A DNA stretch of 64,000 nt from HXMU1420-13 sp965229525 (GTDB taxonomy: Bacteria; Bacteroidota; Rhodothermia; Balneolales; Balneolaceae). Shown here piece after piece: positions 1 to 9,066 of the stretch (positions are counted from its first letter, which is position 1; every line of letters starts with the position of its first letter). Where the stretch lies: the NCBI GenBank assembly GCA_965229525.1, contig OZ245886.1:2170001-2234000 (forward strand). The letters are read 5' to 3'. The notes below the pieces were generated by a model, which worked only from the letters and a program-made list of their open reading frames with translations, was not told the origin of the DNA and made no database searches. The position numbers were made by a program, and so were the translations under genes.

Positions 1-2
1 CG

Positions 3-1616
3 AATGCGTTGTATGAAGTAAAACCACCTGGGAATGTGAGATATTTGTACATTTTTGGGATTATTGGTGTAATTGTATTAATGATAACATTATCTAATTA
101 CACGAACCTTTCTGTTGCAATGTATTCTGGTAGAAATCGTGAAATTGGAATGCGAAAAGTAATGGGGGCAGGTCGATTTCAACTTGCAGGGCAGTTTCTA
201 ATTGAATCTATGGTGATTGCATTAAGCACCATTCCAATAGTCGTTGTCCTTTATCATTTTATGCTACCGTATTTTAATGATTTTATGGGTGTTCAACTTC
301 CACAATTATTCGAGTTGTCGGTGTCAATGTATGTTCTACTCGTGTTTATTTCTTTGATTACAGGATTAGCAGCGGGCCTATACCCAGCTTATACACTTTC
401 GGGAAAATCAATAAATGGATTATTTGATAAGCAATTAATAGCACCGATTCTTAGAGGATTCAACTTGAGAAAAAGTCTTATCACTTTTCAGTTTATCTTA
501 TTAATCGGATTGGGAAGTGCGACCTGGTTTATAAATAGTCAACTCCATTATATCAACCAAAAAGATATAGGATACGCGAAAGAAGGAGTGCTTTATATAT
601 TTATGGAAGACAGCGCTGCTTATGCGGATTTTAAATATACCGCATCATCAATAGTAGGTATTAACAACATCGGGAACGGGATGGCATTGGCTCGAGAAAC
701 GTACAATCAAACCACCTATTCACTGGATGGATACAACGAGATTTTTGATGATGGTTATTACTTGTACATGAGGCCTAGTGGCTTGATTTCATACGAAATT
801 GAAACCACGGTTGATGAACTAATAAGAGATGAAAACACTAGCTTTGGAGAGTTAATGTTAATCAATAAGTCGGCTGCAGATCGTTTTGCAACAACACTGG
901 GGATTGAAAAAGAAGACCTGATCGGTGCCACTTTTAGGACAGAGCCATCATATACACAAGAAGATGGGACAATTGGTTTTCCATATCAAATTGCTGGATT
1001 TTTTGAAGACATCAATATGTTTTCACTGCGTGAGGAGATAGATCCCTACTTCATGATTGTAGATCAACATGCATTCTCTAATTGGGCCATCATTAATTTT
1101 AATGTATCAAACGTATCATCCGTAGTTGAGCAAATCGAAGCTGCTTACAATAGCTTGAATCTTGAAACACCGATTTTTAGGCAATTTCAAGAAGATCGTC
1201 TAGAAACGTTATATGAACAGGAACAGCGCATAGCTATTTTAACAGTTTACCTCAGTTTTCTTGCTTTTACATTAGCTTTACTTGGGTTAATTGGGCTATC
1301 AGCATTTCTGACAGCGATGAGGAAAAAAGAAATTGGTGTAAGGAAAATATTAGGAGCCAGTAATTCGCAACTGGTTGTCCAACTTAATAAAGAATACATC
1401 TATTTAATATTGATCGCACTTATTATAGCCGCACCCATTGCTTTTTTGGCTATGCAAAACTGGTTATCAAGCTTTGCATATAGGATTGAGATGAATCCTA
1501 TCATTTTTGTGTTCACCGCAATCATAACGCTTGGAATTGCTGCTATTGCTGTGACCTCACAAACATTACGAGCAGCAACTTCTAACCCGGTCAATTCACT
1601 AAGAAACGATCAATAG
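3..1616 (+). CDS. ABC transporter permease, FtsX/MacB type (5' end outside window)
   Basis: The reading frame is open through the left edge, so this is the C-terminal ~538 residues of a longer protein. It carries two FtsX-like permease blocks. The first follows a membrane helix and has the SGRNREIGMRK motif near the start. The second, at the C-terminus, has RKKEIGVRKILGAS followed by membrane helices. Between them lies a ~220-residue extracytoplasmic region resembling the MacB periplasmic core. This duplicated layout is typical of ~800-residue Bacteroidota permeases that work with a separate ATPase in lipoprotein, peptide or drug export. The substrate cannot be read from the sequence and no ATPase gene is in the window. 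The MORN gene follows 11 bases downstream. Family is confident; function is inferred. Confidence 0.9.
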   Translation, partial: NALYEVKPPGNVRYLYIFGIIGVIVLMITLSNYTNLSVAMYSGRNREIGMRKVMGAGRFQLAGQFLIESMVIALSTIPIVVVLYHFMLPYFNDFMGVQLPQLFELSVSMYVLLVFISLITGLAAGLYPAYTLSGKSINGLFDKQLIAPILRGFNLRKSLITFQFILLIGLGSATWFINSQLHYINQKDIGYAKEGVLYIFMEDSAAYADFKYTASSIVGINNIGNGMALARETYNQTTYSLDGYNEIFDDGYYLYMRPSGLISYEIETTVDELIRDENTSFGELMLINKSAADRFATTLGIEKEDLIGATFRTEPSYTQEDGTIGFPYQIAGFFEDINMFSLREEIDPYFMIVDQHAFSNWAIINFNVSNVSSVVEQIEAAYNSLNLETPIFRQFQEDRLETLYEQEQRIAILTVYLSFLAFTLALLGLIGLSAFLTAMRKKEIGVRKILGASNSQLVVQLNKEYIYLILIALIIAAPIAFLAMQNWLSSFAYRIEMNPIIFVFTAIITLGIAAIAVTSQTLRAATSNPVNSLRNDQ

Positions 1617-1627
1617 AGAGAAAAAAA

Positions 1628-2251
1628 TTGAAAAAAGCCTTACAACGAATATTGATTATAGCACTGATTTGCTCGGCTGGCACAATTACAAAAGCGCAGG
1701 ATACCCTGATCACCAATTATCCGGACTCGAAAAAAGTTTGGGAAAAACTGTTCGAAGAAGGAAATAAGATCAAAGAAACAATCTACTACGAAAATGGCCA
1801 AATATGGATGACTGCTTCGTACGATCCAAATAAACAAGAAACGTGGAATTGGTTTCATCAAAATGGGAAACCTTTTTTCAGTGCAACAATTATTGAGGAT
1901 GAACTTCATGGGAATTACCAAATTTGGTATGAAAATGGTCAACTCGCCGAATCCTTAAATTTTGTTGATAATATTGAACAGGGTGAAGCTACATTTTGGC
2001 ACTCCAATGGTCAGCTTGCTATTAAAGGTGTATACCAAGATGGCAGAATGATGGGCAAGTGGATATTTTATGATCAAGATGGACAGCCAGCAAATGGCAA
2101 ATGGATATGGAAATTCGCCGCTTTAGATCAGTTTGTTCGAATGGAGGGTATTGTAGAAAATGGGGAAAGAACCGGAGTTTGGAGATACAAAGGAACTGCT
2201 GATAGAGGGAGAGAAGGGCAGTTGGTGTTCGAAGAGTCAATTGAAAATTAA
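1628..2251 (+). CDS. Secreted MORN-repeat (YwqK-like) protein
   Basis: The 207-residue protein begins with a signal peptide (about residues 1-23, ending TKAQ). It then carries several MORN_2-type repeats of the form YYENGQ, WYENGQL and WHSNGQL, each followed by a G-x-W strand. Such repeats are found in the 'YwqK antitoxin-like' family, whose biochemical role is mostly unknown. The start is TTG at 1628, after a purine-rich GAGAGAAAA stretch; no ATG fits. It lies 11 bases after the permease gene and may be cotranscribed. The exported repeat protein may sit in the periplasm or on the surface. No partner toxin is visible. Confidence 0.8.
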   Translation: MKKALQRILIIALICSAGTITKAQDTLITNYPDSKKVWEKLFEEGNKIKETIYYENGQIWMTASYDPNKQETWNWFHQNGKPFFSATIIEDELHGNYQIWYENGQLAESLNFVDNIEQGEATFWHSNGQLAIKGVYQDGRMMGKWIFYDQDGQPANGKWIWKFAALDQFVRMEGIVENGERTGVWRYKGTADRGREGQLVFEESIEN

Positions 2252-2275
2252 GCCCGCAAGTTATACTGCGGACTT
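2250..2275. terminator. Bidirectional terminator hairpin between convergent genes
   Basis: AAGCCCGCA (2250-2258) pairs with TGCGGACTT (2267-2275), eight of nine positions, with an 8-base loop. It lies between two genes that end facing each other, with A-rich sequence on the left and T-rich on the right, so it can serve both strands. Confidence 0.6.
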
Positions 2276-2289
2276 AATCTTTAATCAAA

Positions 2290-5211
2290 TTACTTAATCA
2301 ATAACATCTTCTTTGTAAATGTGTTAGCTCCAACATTTAGCCGATAGATATACACTCCTGTGGATAAATTCTGTGCATCAAAAGTTACGTTATATATCCC
2401 CGATGTTTGCTTTTGATTAACAAGAGTGCGTACTAATCGTCCTTGAATATCAAATACTTCAAGTAGTACGTTAGAATCTACATTTAGTGAGTATTCAATG
2501 TTTGTGGCCGGATTAAATGGATTAGGATAGTTTTGAGATAGCCCTATTTCCATAGGTAGCCCGATTTCGTCTTCTATCGAAACCGAAGTTGAATCATTTT
2601 CAAAAAATCTGGAGCCATTGAGTTGGTATTTGTAATTAAAAGTGAATGAATTTCCAAAGTTACCACCAGGTAATTCGGTAATCTCCATTGCTGCATAATT
2701 ACCTTCACGAGTATAAACCGCCCAAAGCTGTCCTACGGATATTGGAAGTCCTAAAGTTCCATGCTGAAAGTCGTAGGATACGGTAACCCAGGGTGCTTCA
2801 TCCGTTCTTAAAGGAACAGAAGTAAGGGTGTCTAACGAGCCTTCACCAAGTAGCAAAAATCTTCTGCCCGTATTTGCTAATGAAGTGCTGCCTTCGTTTC
2901 CAAAGTTTACTCCTTCGTTCGAGACGAACGCAAAATCAAGCTGGTAATTTCCAAAGTCTTCGTCGGAGCTTACTTCATTTAGCGAAAAATCAAATCCAGT
3001 TCCTGCCGTACTTGTGATGTTCGTTCCGGTAACCGTTTGATCGGCTGCAGTATCCTCTTCGTTTACGAATAATGAGAATTGAACAAACCTTGAAGTATCT
3101 GACACCAAAGTAGCCTGAACTTTATAAATCCCGGAGGCATCACCTGCTGTAAACAATGCCCAGGCGATTCCCGCGGTGTCTGTATATGTTTGCTGTGTTA
3201 CCGAGGCACTAATCGAAACACTTAACGGTTGCTCAGTGATCTCAAATTTTACAGCTTCTCCTTCAACAGGTGATATGTCTTCATCGGTTACAAGTACTTC
3301 CAAAAATTCGTCGGGATTTAGCGTTGGAGCAACAATTTGACTATCACCCTGTGCAATTGAAATCGATAATTCCGGATCCGGCTCAACAACTATACTTGTG
3401 TCTCCATCGAAAAAGCGAGAACCATTTGGCTGATACTTATAGTCAAAGGTGAATGAGTTTCCAAAATTTCCTTCCGGTAATTCGGTGATTTCCATTGCTG
3501 CATAATGCCCTTCACGCGTGTAAACCGCCCATAATTGACCTACTGATATGGGTTGCCCTCCTGTACCATCCGCAAAATCGTAAGTTACAGTAACCCAAGG
3601 TGAAGCATCTATTCTTTCAGGAACACTTGATAAAGTATCTAGTAAACCTTCGCCAAGTAACAGAAATCTTCTACCAGTTTCAGTTAACGACGTACTACCT
3701 TCATTCCCAAAATTCACGCCTTCGTTTGCTACAAAAGCAAAGTCGAGTTTATAATCATCGGTATCAACATTAGTGCCTATTTCTTCGCGTGAAAAATCGA
3801 AACCTCGACCATTAACACCCGTTGATGAACCTGAAATGATTTCACCTGAAGTTGTATCCTGGGCTTCCACAAATAGTGTGAAAAGAACAAATTTTGTTGA
3901 ATCTGAGAGAAGGCTTGCTTGTATTTGATATTCGCCCACTGCATCACCACCACTTACCTGAGTGCCTGCAATGCCAGAAGTGTCAGTGGTTACGAATTGA
4001 GAAACAATTCCATCAACTGTGGTACCTGCCGGCGAGAGTGTGAATTCAAATTCTACCTGTTGATTATTTACAGGGTCTTTATTTTCGTCGGTTACAAGAA
4101 CCTGTAATAATGATGATGCAAACTCGGTAGGTGCTACTCTTTGGCTATCACCATTGGCAATACTAATGGAATATATAGGATCAGGTTCTACTGTAATTGA
4201 AGTATCCGCCTCGAAAGTGCGGTTGCCGTTGGGTTGGTATTTGTAATCGAACTCGAAAGAGGAGCCAAAACTACCTTCTGGAAGAGCGGTAATCTGCATT
4301 ACGGCATAATGCCCTTCACGTGTGTACACTCCCCAAAGTTGCCCAACTGCAATGGGTAACCCGCCAGTGCCATCAGAAAAATCGTAAGAAACTGTTACCC
4401 ATGGTGCAGCATCTACTCTTTCAGGAATAGTCGTTAAGGTATCTAATGAACCGCTCCCAAGTAGGATGAATCTACGCCCAGTATTTGCCAGCGATGTACT
4501 TCCTTCATTCCCAAAGTTTACCCCTTCGTTATTCACAAATGCGAAGTCTAATTGGTACTCTCCTGCATCATTATTGTCACCGGTTTCTTCTCTTGAGAAA
4601 TCAAAACCTGTTCCGTTTGTACTGGTGGAAGTACCTGAAATCAGTTCTGAACCTGTTTCTTCATTTAAATTGCTTTCTTCAAGTGTGGTACCACCTTCGC
4701 TCATGTATTTAAATTTAAAAGTAAAACTATCCCCAAAATTGCCATTTGGCAGTTCGTCGATCTGCATTACTACATAAAGGCCTTCGCTGGTATATACTAC
4801 CCATAATTGGCCCGGCGATATTGGTTGACCTTGAGTACCATTCGGCCAATCCCAACTGGTGTCAACCCAAGGTGCGGCATCGGTCCAGGTTGGTACGGTA
4901 GTTACTGTGTCGATATCTCCAGTTCCAAGCAATAAAATTCTACGCGCTGGAATTAATGGAGAAAACTCTTTTCCAAAGTTAACGCCTTCATTCGAGCTCC
5001 CCCAAATATCTGGGGTATAGGTGGCAGTATCGGCAATGCTAAATGAAGTAGATGCTGTAAAATCGTAGTATTCCCATTGTCCGGATAAAATTTGCAATGT
5101 ATCAACTCCTGTTACTAGTTGAGCTTTTGCATCGCTAAAACAAAGAGTGAGAATAACTACAATAATACTTGCACATAGTTTACTGTGTAAAAGATGGTAT
5201 CGATTGATCAT
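2290..5211 (-). CDS. Large modular secreted protein with type IX sorting domain
   Basis: 973 residues with a signal peptide (about 1-30). Four copies of a ~130-residue module (A) lie near residues 45-172, 200-332, 468-602 and 736-862. Each copy contains NEGVNFG, a RRxxLLG segment, APWV or SPWV, GQLW and a final F-x-Y-K-Y strand. Two invasin-like immunoglobulin (Big_1-type) modules (B) lie near 345-450 and 613-717. The order is A-A-B-A-B-A. The C-terminal ~85 residues are a type IX secretion sorting domain with NYPNPFNP, ending KKMLLIK. It is probably secreted or surface-attached. I do not recognise module A. The gene lies just downstream of a sensor kinase/regulator pair on the same strand, which may control it. 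Confidence 0.85.
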   Translation of the reverse strand: MINRYHLLHSKLCASIIVVILTLCFSDAKAQLVTGVDTLQILSGQWEYYDFTASTSFSIADTATYTPDIWGSSNEGVNFGKEFSPLIPARRILLLGTGDIDTVTTVPTWTDAAPWVDTSWDWPNGTQGQPISPGQLWVVYTSEGLYVVMQIDELPNGNFGDSFTFKFKYMSEGGTTLEESNLNEETGSELISGTSTSTNGTGFDFSREETGDNNDAGEYQLDFAFVNNEGVNFGNEGSTSLANTGRRFILLGSGSLDTLTTIPERVDAAPWVTVSYDFSDGTGGLPIAVGQLWGVYTREGHYAVMQITALPEGSFGSSFEFDYKYQPNGNRTFEADTSITVEPDPIYSISIANGDSQRVAPTEFASSLLQVLVTDENKDPVNNQQVEFEFTLSPAGTTVDGIVSQFVTTDTSGIAGTQVSGGDAVGEYQIQASLLSDSTKFVLFTLFVEAQDTTSGEIISGSSTGVNGRGFDFSREEIGTNVDTDDYKLDFAFVANEGVNFGNEGSTSLTETGRRFLLLGEGLLDTLSSVPERIDASPWVTVTYDFADGTGGQPISVGQLWAVYTREGHYAAMEITELPEGNFGNSFTFDYKYQPNGSRFFDGDTSIVVEPDPELSISIAQGDSQIVAPTLNPDEFLEVLVTDEDISPVEGEAVKFEITEQPLSVSISASVTQQTYTDTAGIAWALFTAGDASGIYKVQATLVSDTSRFVQFSLFVNEEDTAADQTVTGTNITSTAGTGFDFSLNEVSSDEDFGNYQLDFAFVSNEGVNFGNEGSTSLANTGRRFLLLGEGSLDTLTSVPLRTDEAPWVTVSYDFQHGTLGLPISVGQLWAVYTREGNYAAMEITELPGGNFGNSFTFNYKYQLNGSRFFENDSTSVSIEDEIGLPMEIGLSQNYPNPFNPATNIEYSLNVDSNVLLEVFDIQGRLVRTLVNQKQTSGIYNVTFDAQNLSTGVYIYRLNVGANTFTKKMLLIK

Positions 5212-5313
5212 TTCTTTTGGCTAAATGGAATTTTATGAGGCCAAAAAAAAAGAAATCAAGTCTACAAAAAGTATACCCGAATTAAGGTATAATTAGGCGA
5301 AATAAGTGCTTGT

Positions 5314-5985
5314 TTAACTAGCCAATCCTTTTGTTAGGGCAAATTTCACAGCCGATGCTCTAGAGTGAACATGTATTTTTTTATACATGTTTTTGATGTG
5401 CGTACGAACAGTATGCGGGCTAATAAACAATTTCTCTCCAATTTGTTGATCAGTTAAATCGTCTACTATTGCCTGGAGGATATCCAATTCCCGATCTGTT
5501 AATGAAAATGATTCTTTTACTTCTTCAGCTTTTAAACTAAGCGACGATTTTGATTGCTGTACATAATTAAGCACTTTCATCGCGATTGTTGAAGAAAGTG
5601 CAGCACCACCCTCTATTAATTCATTAATTGCACTTACATATTTTTGAATAGGATCATCTTTTAATAGATACCCTGAAGCCCCGGCCTGAATCGATTCAAA
5701 TATGCGTTGATCATCCTCAAAAACGGTTTGAATTAATACGTCAATATCAGGGTATTTTTGCTTCACCAAGGTTGTGGCCTCGATACCTGTCATTCCGGGC
5801 ATCTCAATATCCATGAGAATAACATTTGGTAATTGAGATTCTGATAGTTCTTGTAAGTAATTCAGTCCAACGTGTGCATTCGGAGCTTCGAATAATATTT
5901 CGATATCATCGAAGAAACTTAATCGTCTTCGAAGGTTATCCCGAACTCTTTCCTGATCTTCAAAAATTGCAATAGTGACGCTCAT
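5314..5985 (-). CDS. NarL/FixJ-family response regulator
   Basis: 223 residues. The N-terminal receiver domain has acidic residues near positions 9-10, phospho-acceptor D59 in LMDIEMPG, and a GYLLKDD segment with the conserved Lys. The C-terminal LuxR-type helix-turn-helix (about 155-220) has LTDRELDILQ, ISPHTVRTHIKNMYKK and a final dimer helix. It acts as a phosphorylation-controlled transcription factor. The gene starts 52 bases after the propeller histidine kinase on the same strand, a normal cognate pairing for HisKA_3-type kinases. The secreted modular protein lies about 100 bases downstream and is a plausible target. Confidence 0.93.
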   Translation of the reverse strand: MSVTIAIFEDQERVRDNLRRRLSFFDDIEILFEAPNAHVGLNYLQELSESQLPNVILMDIEMPGMTGIEATTLVKQKYPDIDVLIQTVFEDDQRIFESIQAGASGYLLKDDPIQKYVSAINELIEGGAALSSTIAMKVLNYVQQSKSSLSLKAEEVKESFSLTDRELDILQAIVDDLTDQQIGEKLFISPHTVRTHIKNMYKKIHVHSRASAVKFALTKGLAS

Positions 5986-6037
5986 ATCTCAATAAACGGG
6001 ATTTTCCGCCCTCAGTAAATACCTAAAATCGGGTAGA

Positions 6038-9010
6038 TTATAATTCAATATTTATAGCAGTTCCATTATCTGGCGAACTATGGATTCGAAGTTTGGCCTC
6101 AATTTCTTCAGCTCGAAATCTCATATTCTGAAGACCGTTACCAAGACTTGAAACTTCTTCAACTTTCATCCCTTTTCCATCATCTTCAATTTTAATGAGA
6201 AAACGGTCATCGTTTTGTTGAAAAGAAATAGAAAAAGTAGCAGCCTCGGCGTACTTTCGAGTATTGTTCAAAGATTCCTGAATTATGCGCATGATATTCA
6301 GGGATTCTGCCGGTTTTAGAATTTTAGTTATTTCCCCGTTTATACTTACTGAAGTTTTGGTATTTGGCAAATATCTTGACTGCCGGCGGATATATCCCTT
6401 TAAATGATCGGTAAAGATAGACGCCGGTATTTCCTCTTTATCCATTAACCAGATAGTTTCTCTGAGCTCGGTCATTGCACCACGGGCATCTGCATCTAAA
6501 TCAGACAATAATTCCATGGCTTTATCAGACTCGTTTTTTTGAAAGTGAAGCTGACTGATTTCAAGTCCGGTTATAAGATTTGTTATTTGAGAACCAACAT
6601 TATCATGTAAATCTCTTGATATTCGCTCTCGTTCTTTATGGATCTTTTGCTGAGTTTCTAACTCACGGTTTAATGCGTTTACTTTTGCTCGATAGTAAAT
6701 TCTAATGCCACCTGCGATAATGCTTCCAAAACCTATTAGGCAAAGTGAAATAAACCACCAGGTTTTATAGAAAGGTGGGAGAACGGAAAAATTAATAGAT
6801 GCAGTTTCGTTGCTCCATTGTCCATCTTGCCCTATTGCAGATACGGTAAATGCATAATCTCCTTCAGGTAGAAAATCATAATAGGTTGTGGTGCGACTAT
6901 CCATATAAACCCAATCTTCATCAACACCAGTTAGGCGCACTCTAAAATCTGTTTTACCTGGAGTTTCAAAATTGATGGCTGAAAATGATATTTCAATTTT
7001 ATTTTGATCCGGACCGAAGACAATACTTTCCCTATCCAGAACTGGGGCTCCATCAACGGATAACTCCGTTATATAGGGTTTAAACATACCCTCATGTTTT
7101 AATTTTCCATCAGGATCTATGACTGAAACTCCATCAATTGAAGCGAAGAACAAATTGCCATCAGAATGCTTTAAGACGGTTGAATTATTACCAGCCTGGA
7201 GATTATCTGAGATTAAACCATCTTCAATTGAGTAATAATGAAACGGGATTCGGTTCATTTCCCCATTTTCATATTCTTCAAATGATTTTAAGTCAATCGT
7301 AATTACACCGTTTCCGGTAGCCAACCACAAAGTTTTGTTATCATCTTCCACAATACCGGCAACATTAGCACCTTCAGGTAAACCTGATTCAGGACCAAAT
7401 GTTATTAGAGAATCACCCACAACTCTACTGATTCCATAATTAAAGGTTCCAATCCAGATGTCAGAATTTGAATCTTCAAATATACTTAGCACCTGATCTG
7501 AGCGAAGTCCTTTCGAAGTATCATAAATTGTTTTTTGCCCATCTTTGAAACGCACCACACCGCCACCAAAAGAACCGTACCAAATACTTCCATCTGATGC
7601 TGTAAGCATGGTAATACAAAACGGATTCGGGATTTCGTCAACCTCGGAATACGTATCAATTACATTTCCTTGCGGACTAAAAACCGTTATACCTTTGTTA
7701 CTTCCTGCCCATAAATTTCCTTCTAAATCAAATGTAATACCCCTCGTGTAGTTATCGAGAAGACCGTTTTCTGTAGTGTATTTAGAGATAAAATCAGAAT
7801 CTTCGATCTTAAAAATACCAGAGCCTTGTGTGCCAACCCAAAGATTTCCTTCCATGTCAATTGCTCCGGATTGAGCATATCCATTGGTTTTATTTGGTGG
7901 GTTTTCGATGGAATTCCATGTTGAATTTTGCCAATAGCGATACCCTATTCCATAAGTACCCACCCATAATTGATTGTCTGCATTCTCATTTAGAGTTACT
8001 GCTTCATCAATAAATATATTAGTACCATCTATTGTAATTGGGTGGAAAAGCCGTGGAATCAGAACCGATAGTCCGTCTTCTGTTCCAACAAATATCACTC
8101 CATGCTCGTTTGCGTAAATTGTATTAATATTATCAGAGATCAAGCCATCATCCAGGCTGATTTGATCAAAAGTGGTACCATCGTATCTAAGTAGCCCACC
8201 GCCGAGTGTGCCAATCAGAATTACATCATTTTCCAGCTCCAAAATAGAATTTATTATTCCAGATGTAAGGCCATCATTTGTGGAAAGATACCTTACAGGT
8301 TGTTGATCTTTAAAGATGACAATTCCTTCATTATCGGTTCCAACCCAAACTTCTCCATTTTCCAGAACTTCAATACTTCGGATGTTATCATAAGAAAGAC
8401 CATTTTCAGTAGTAAAGTTTGTGAACACTCCATCTTTGTATATGCTCAATCCGGTATTTGTGCCTACCCAAAGGTTACCCTCATTGTCTTTTCTTAAAAC
8501 CCAGACTTCATCCCCAACTAATCCATTCGTTGTTGAAAAGTGTTGTATTACGGTATTGCCATCGAAGACTTTAAGTCCCTCGCCATACATGCCCAGGTAA
8601 AGAGTATCATTAATGAATTCAATACTTTTAACTAAATCTCCCGTTGCTGCAGATAGAGATTCTAAAGAATCATCTATGAATTTATAAAGACCACTTCCAA
8701 TCGAGGGAATCCATAATATACCCTCCTCATCTTCGACTACATCATATAAAGTTCCGCCAATATTTCCCTTTCTTTTCTCACGAATTTGTAAACCATCGAA
8801 TTGTAACAATTGCCTGTTACTAATCAACCAAACGTATCCTTCCTCATCAGGATGGATTTTGTATACTTGTTGGCTAAGTATACCGTCGTCAACTCCATAA
8901 TTATTGATTAAATAATTATCCCAAAACGATGGTAATTCATATAAATTCTGTGCTAGAACTGTGCTCGTGATTAAACAAAGCACACCCAAGAAGAGTATTT
9001 TTTTAGTCAT
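6038..9010 (-). CDS. Two-component propeller sensor histidine kinase (HisKA_3)
   Basis: 990 residues. A signal peptide (about 1-20) is followed by ~600 residues of Reg_prop beta-propeller repeats (for example WVGTNTGLSIY, IWYGSFGGGVVRF). Next come a Y_Y_Y domain ending near 745 and a membrane helix near 751-772. The cytoplasmic kinase core has a HisKA_3 dimerisation motif ERISRDLHDNVGSQ (His near 802) and a HATPase_c domain with ESLNNTRKYA and DDGKGM. The propeller is predicted to sense a periplasmic ligand, often a glycan in characterised relatives, and to signal to the NarL-type regulator next door. Unlike hybrid two-component proteins, it has no fused receiver or AraC domain. The ligand is unknown. 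Confidence 0.93.
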   Translation of the reverse strand: MTKKILFLGVLCLITSTVLAQNLYELPSFWDNYLINNYGVDDGILSQQVYKIHPDEEGYVWLISNRQLLQFDGLQIREKRKGNIGGTLYDVVEDEEGILWIPSIGSGLYKFIDDSLESLSAATGDLVKSIEFINDTLYLGMYGEGLKVFDGNTVIQHFSTTNGLVGDEVWVLRKDNEGNLWVGTNTGLSIYKDGVFTNFTTENGLSYDNIRSIEVLENGEVWVGTDNEGIVIFKDQQPVRYLSTNDGLTSGIINSILELENDVILIGTLGGGLLRYDGTTFDQISLDDGLISDNINTIYANEHGVIFVGTEDGLSVLIPRLFHPITIDGTNIFIDEAVTLNENADNQLWVGTYGIGYRYWQNSTWNSIENPPNKTNGYAQSGAIDMEGNLWVGTQGSGIFKIEDSDFISKYTTENGLLDNYTRGITFDLEGNLWAGSNKGITVFSPQGNVIDTYSEVDEIPNPFCITMLTASDGSIWYGSFGGGVVRFKDGQKTIYDTSKGLRSDQVLSIFEDSNSDIWIGTFNYGISRVVGDSLITFGPESGLPEGANVAGIVEDDNKTLWLATGNGVITIDLKSFEEYENGEMNRIPFHYYSIEDGLISDNLQAGNNSTVLKHSDGNLFFASIDGVSVIDPDGKLKHEGMFKPYITELSVDGAPVLDRESIVFGPDQNKIEISFSAINFETPGKTDFRVRLTGVDEDWVYMDSRTTTYYDFLPEGDYAFTVSAIGQDGQWSNETASINFSVLPPFYKTWWFISLCLIGFGSIIAGGIRIYYRAKVNALNRELETQQKIHKERERISRDLHDNVGSQITNLITGLEISQLHFQKNESDKAMELLSDLDADARGAMTELRETIWLMDKEEIPASIFTDHLKGYIRRQSRYLPNTKTSVSINGEITKILKPAESLNIMRIIQESLNNTRKYAEAATFSISFQQNDDRFLIKIEDDGKGMKVEEVSSLGNGLQNMRFRAEEIEAKLRIHSSPDNGTAINIEL

Positions 9011-9066
9011 TCCCGATAATCTCCGGCAGGAATGTAAAAAAGCAGAAGCAGATTGAAAAGTTATGA

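Noticed and set aside
2600..5080. Four similar blocks of ~390 bases could be read as a DNA repeat array.
   Set aside because: They are codon-level copies of one protein module inside a single open gene, with divergence at third positions; no spacer array or mobile element is present.
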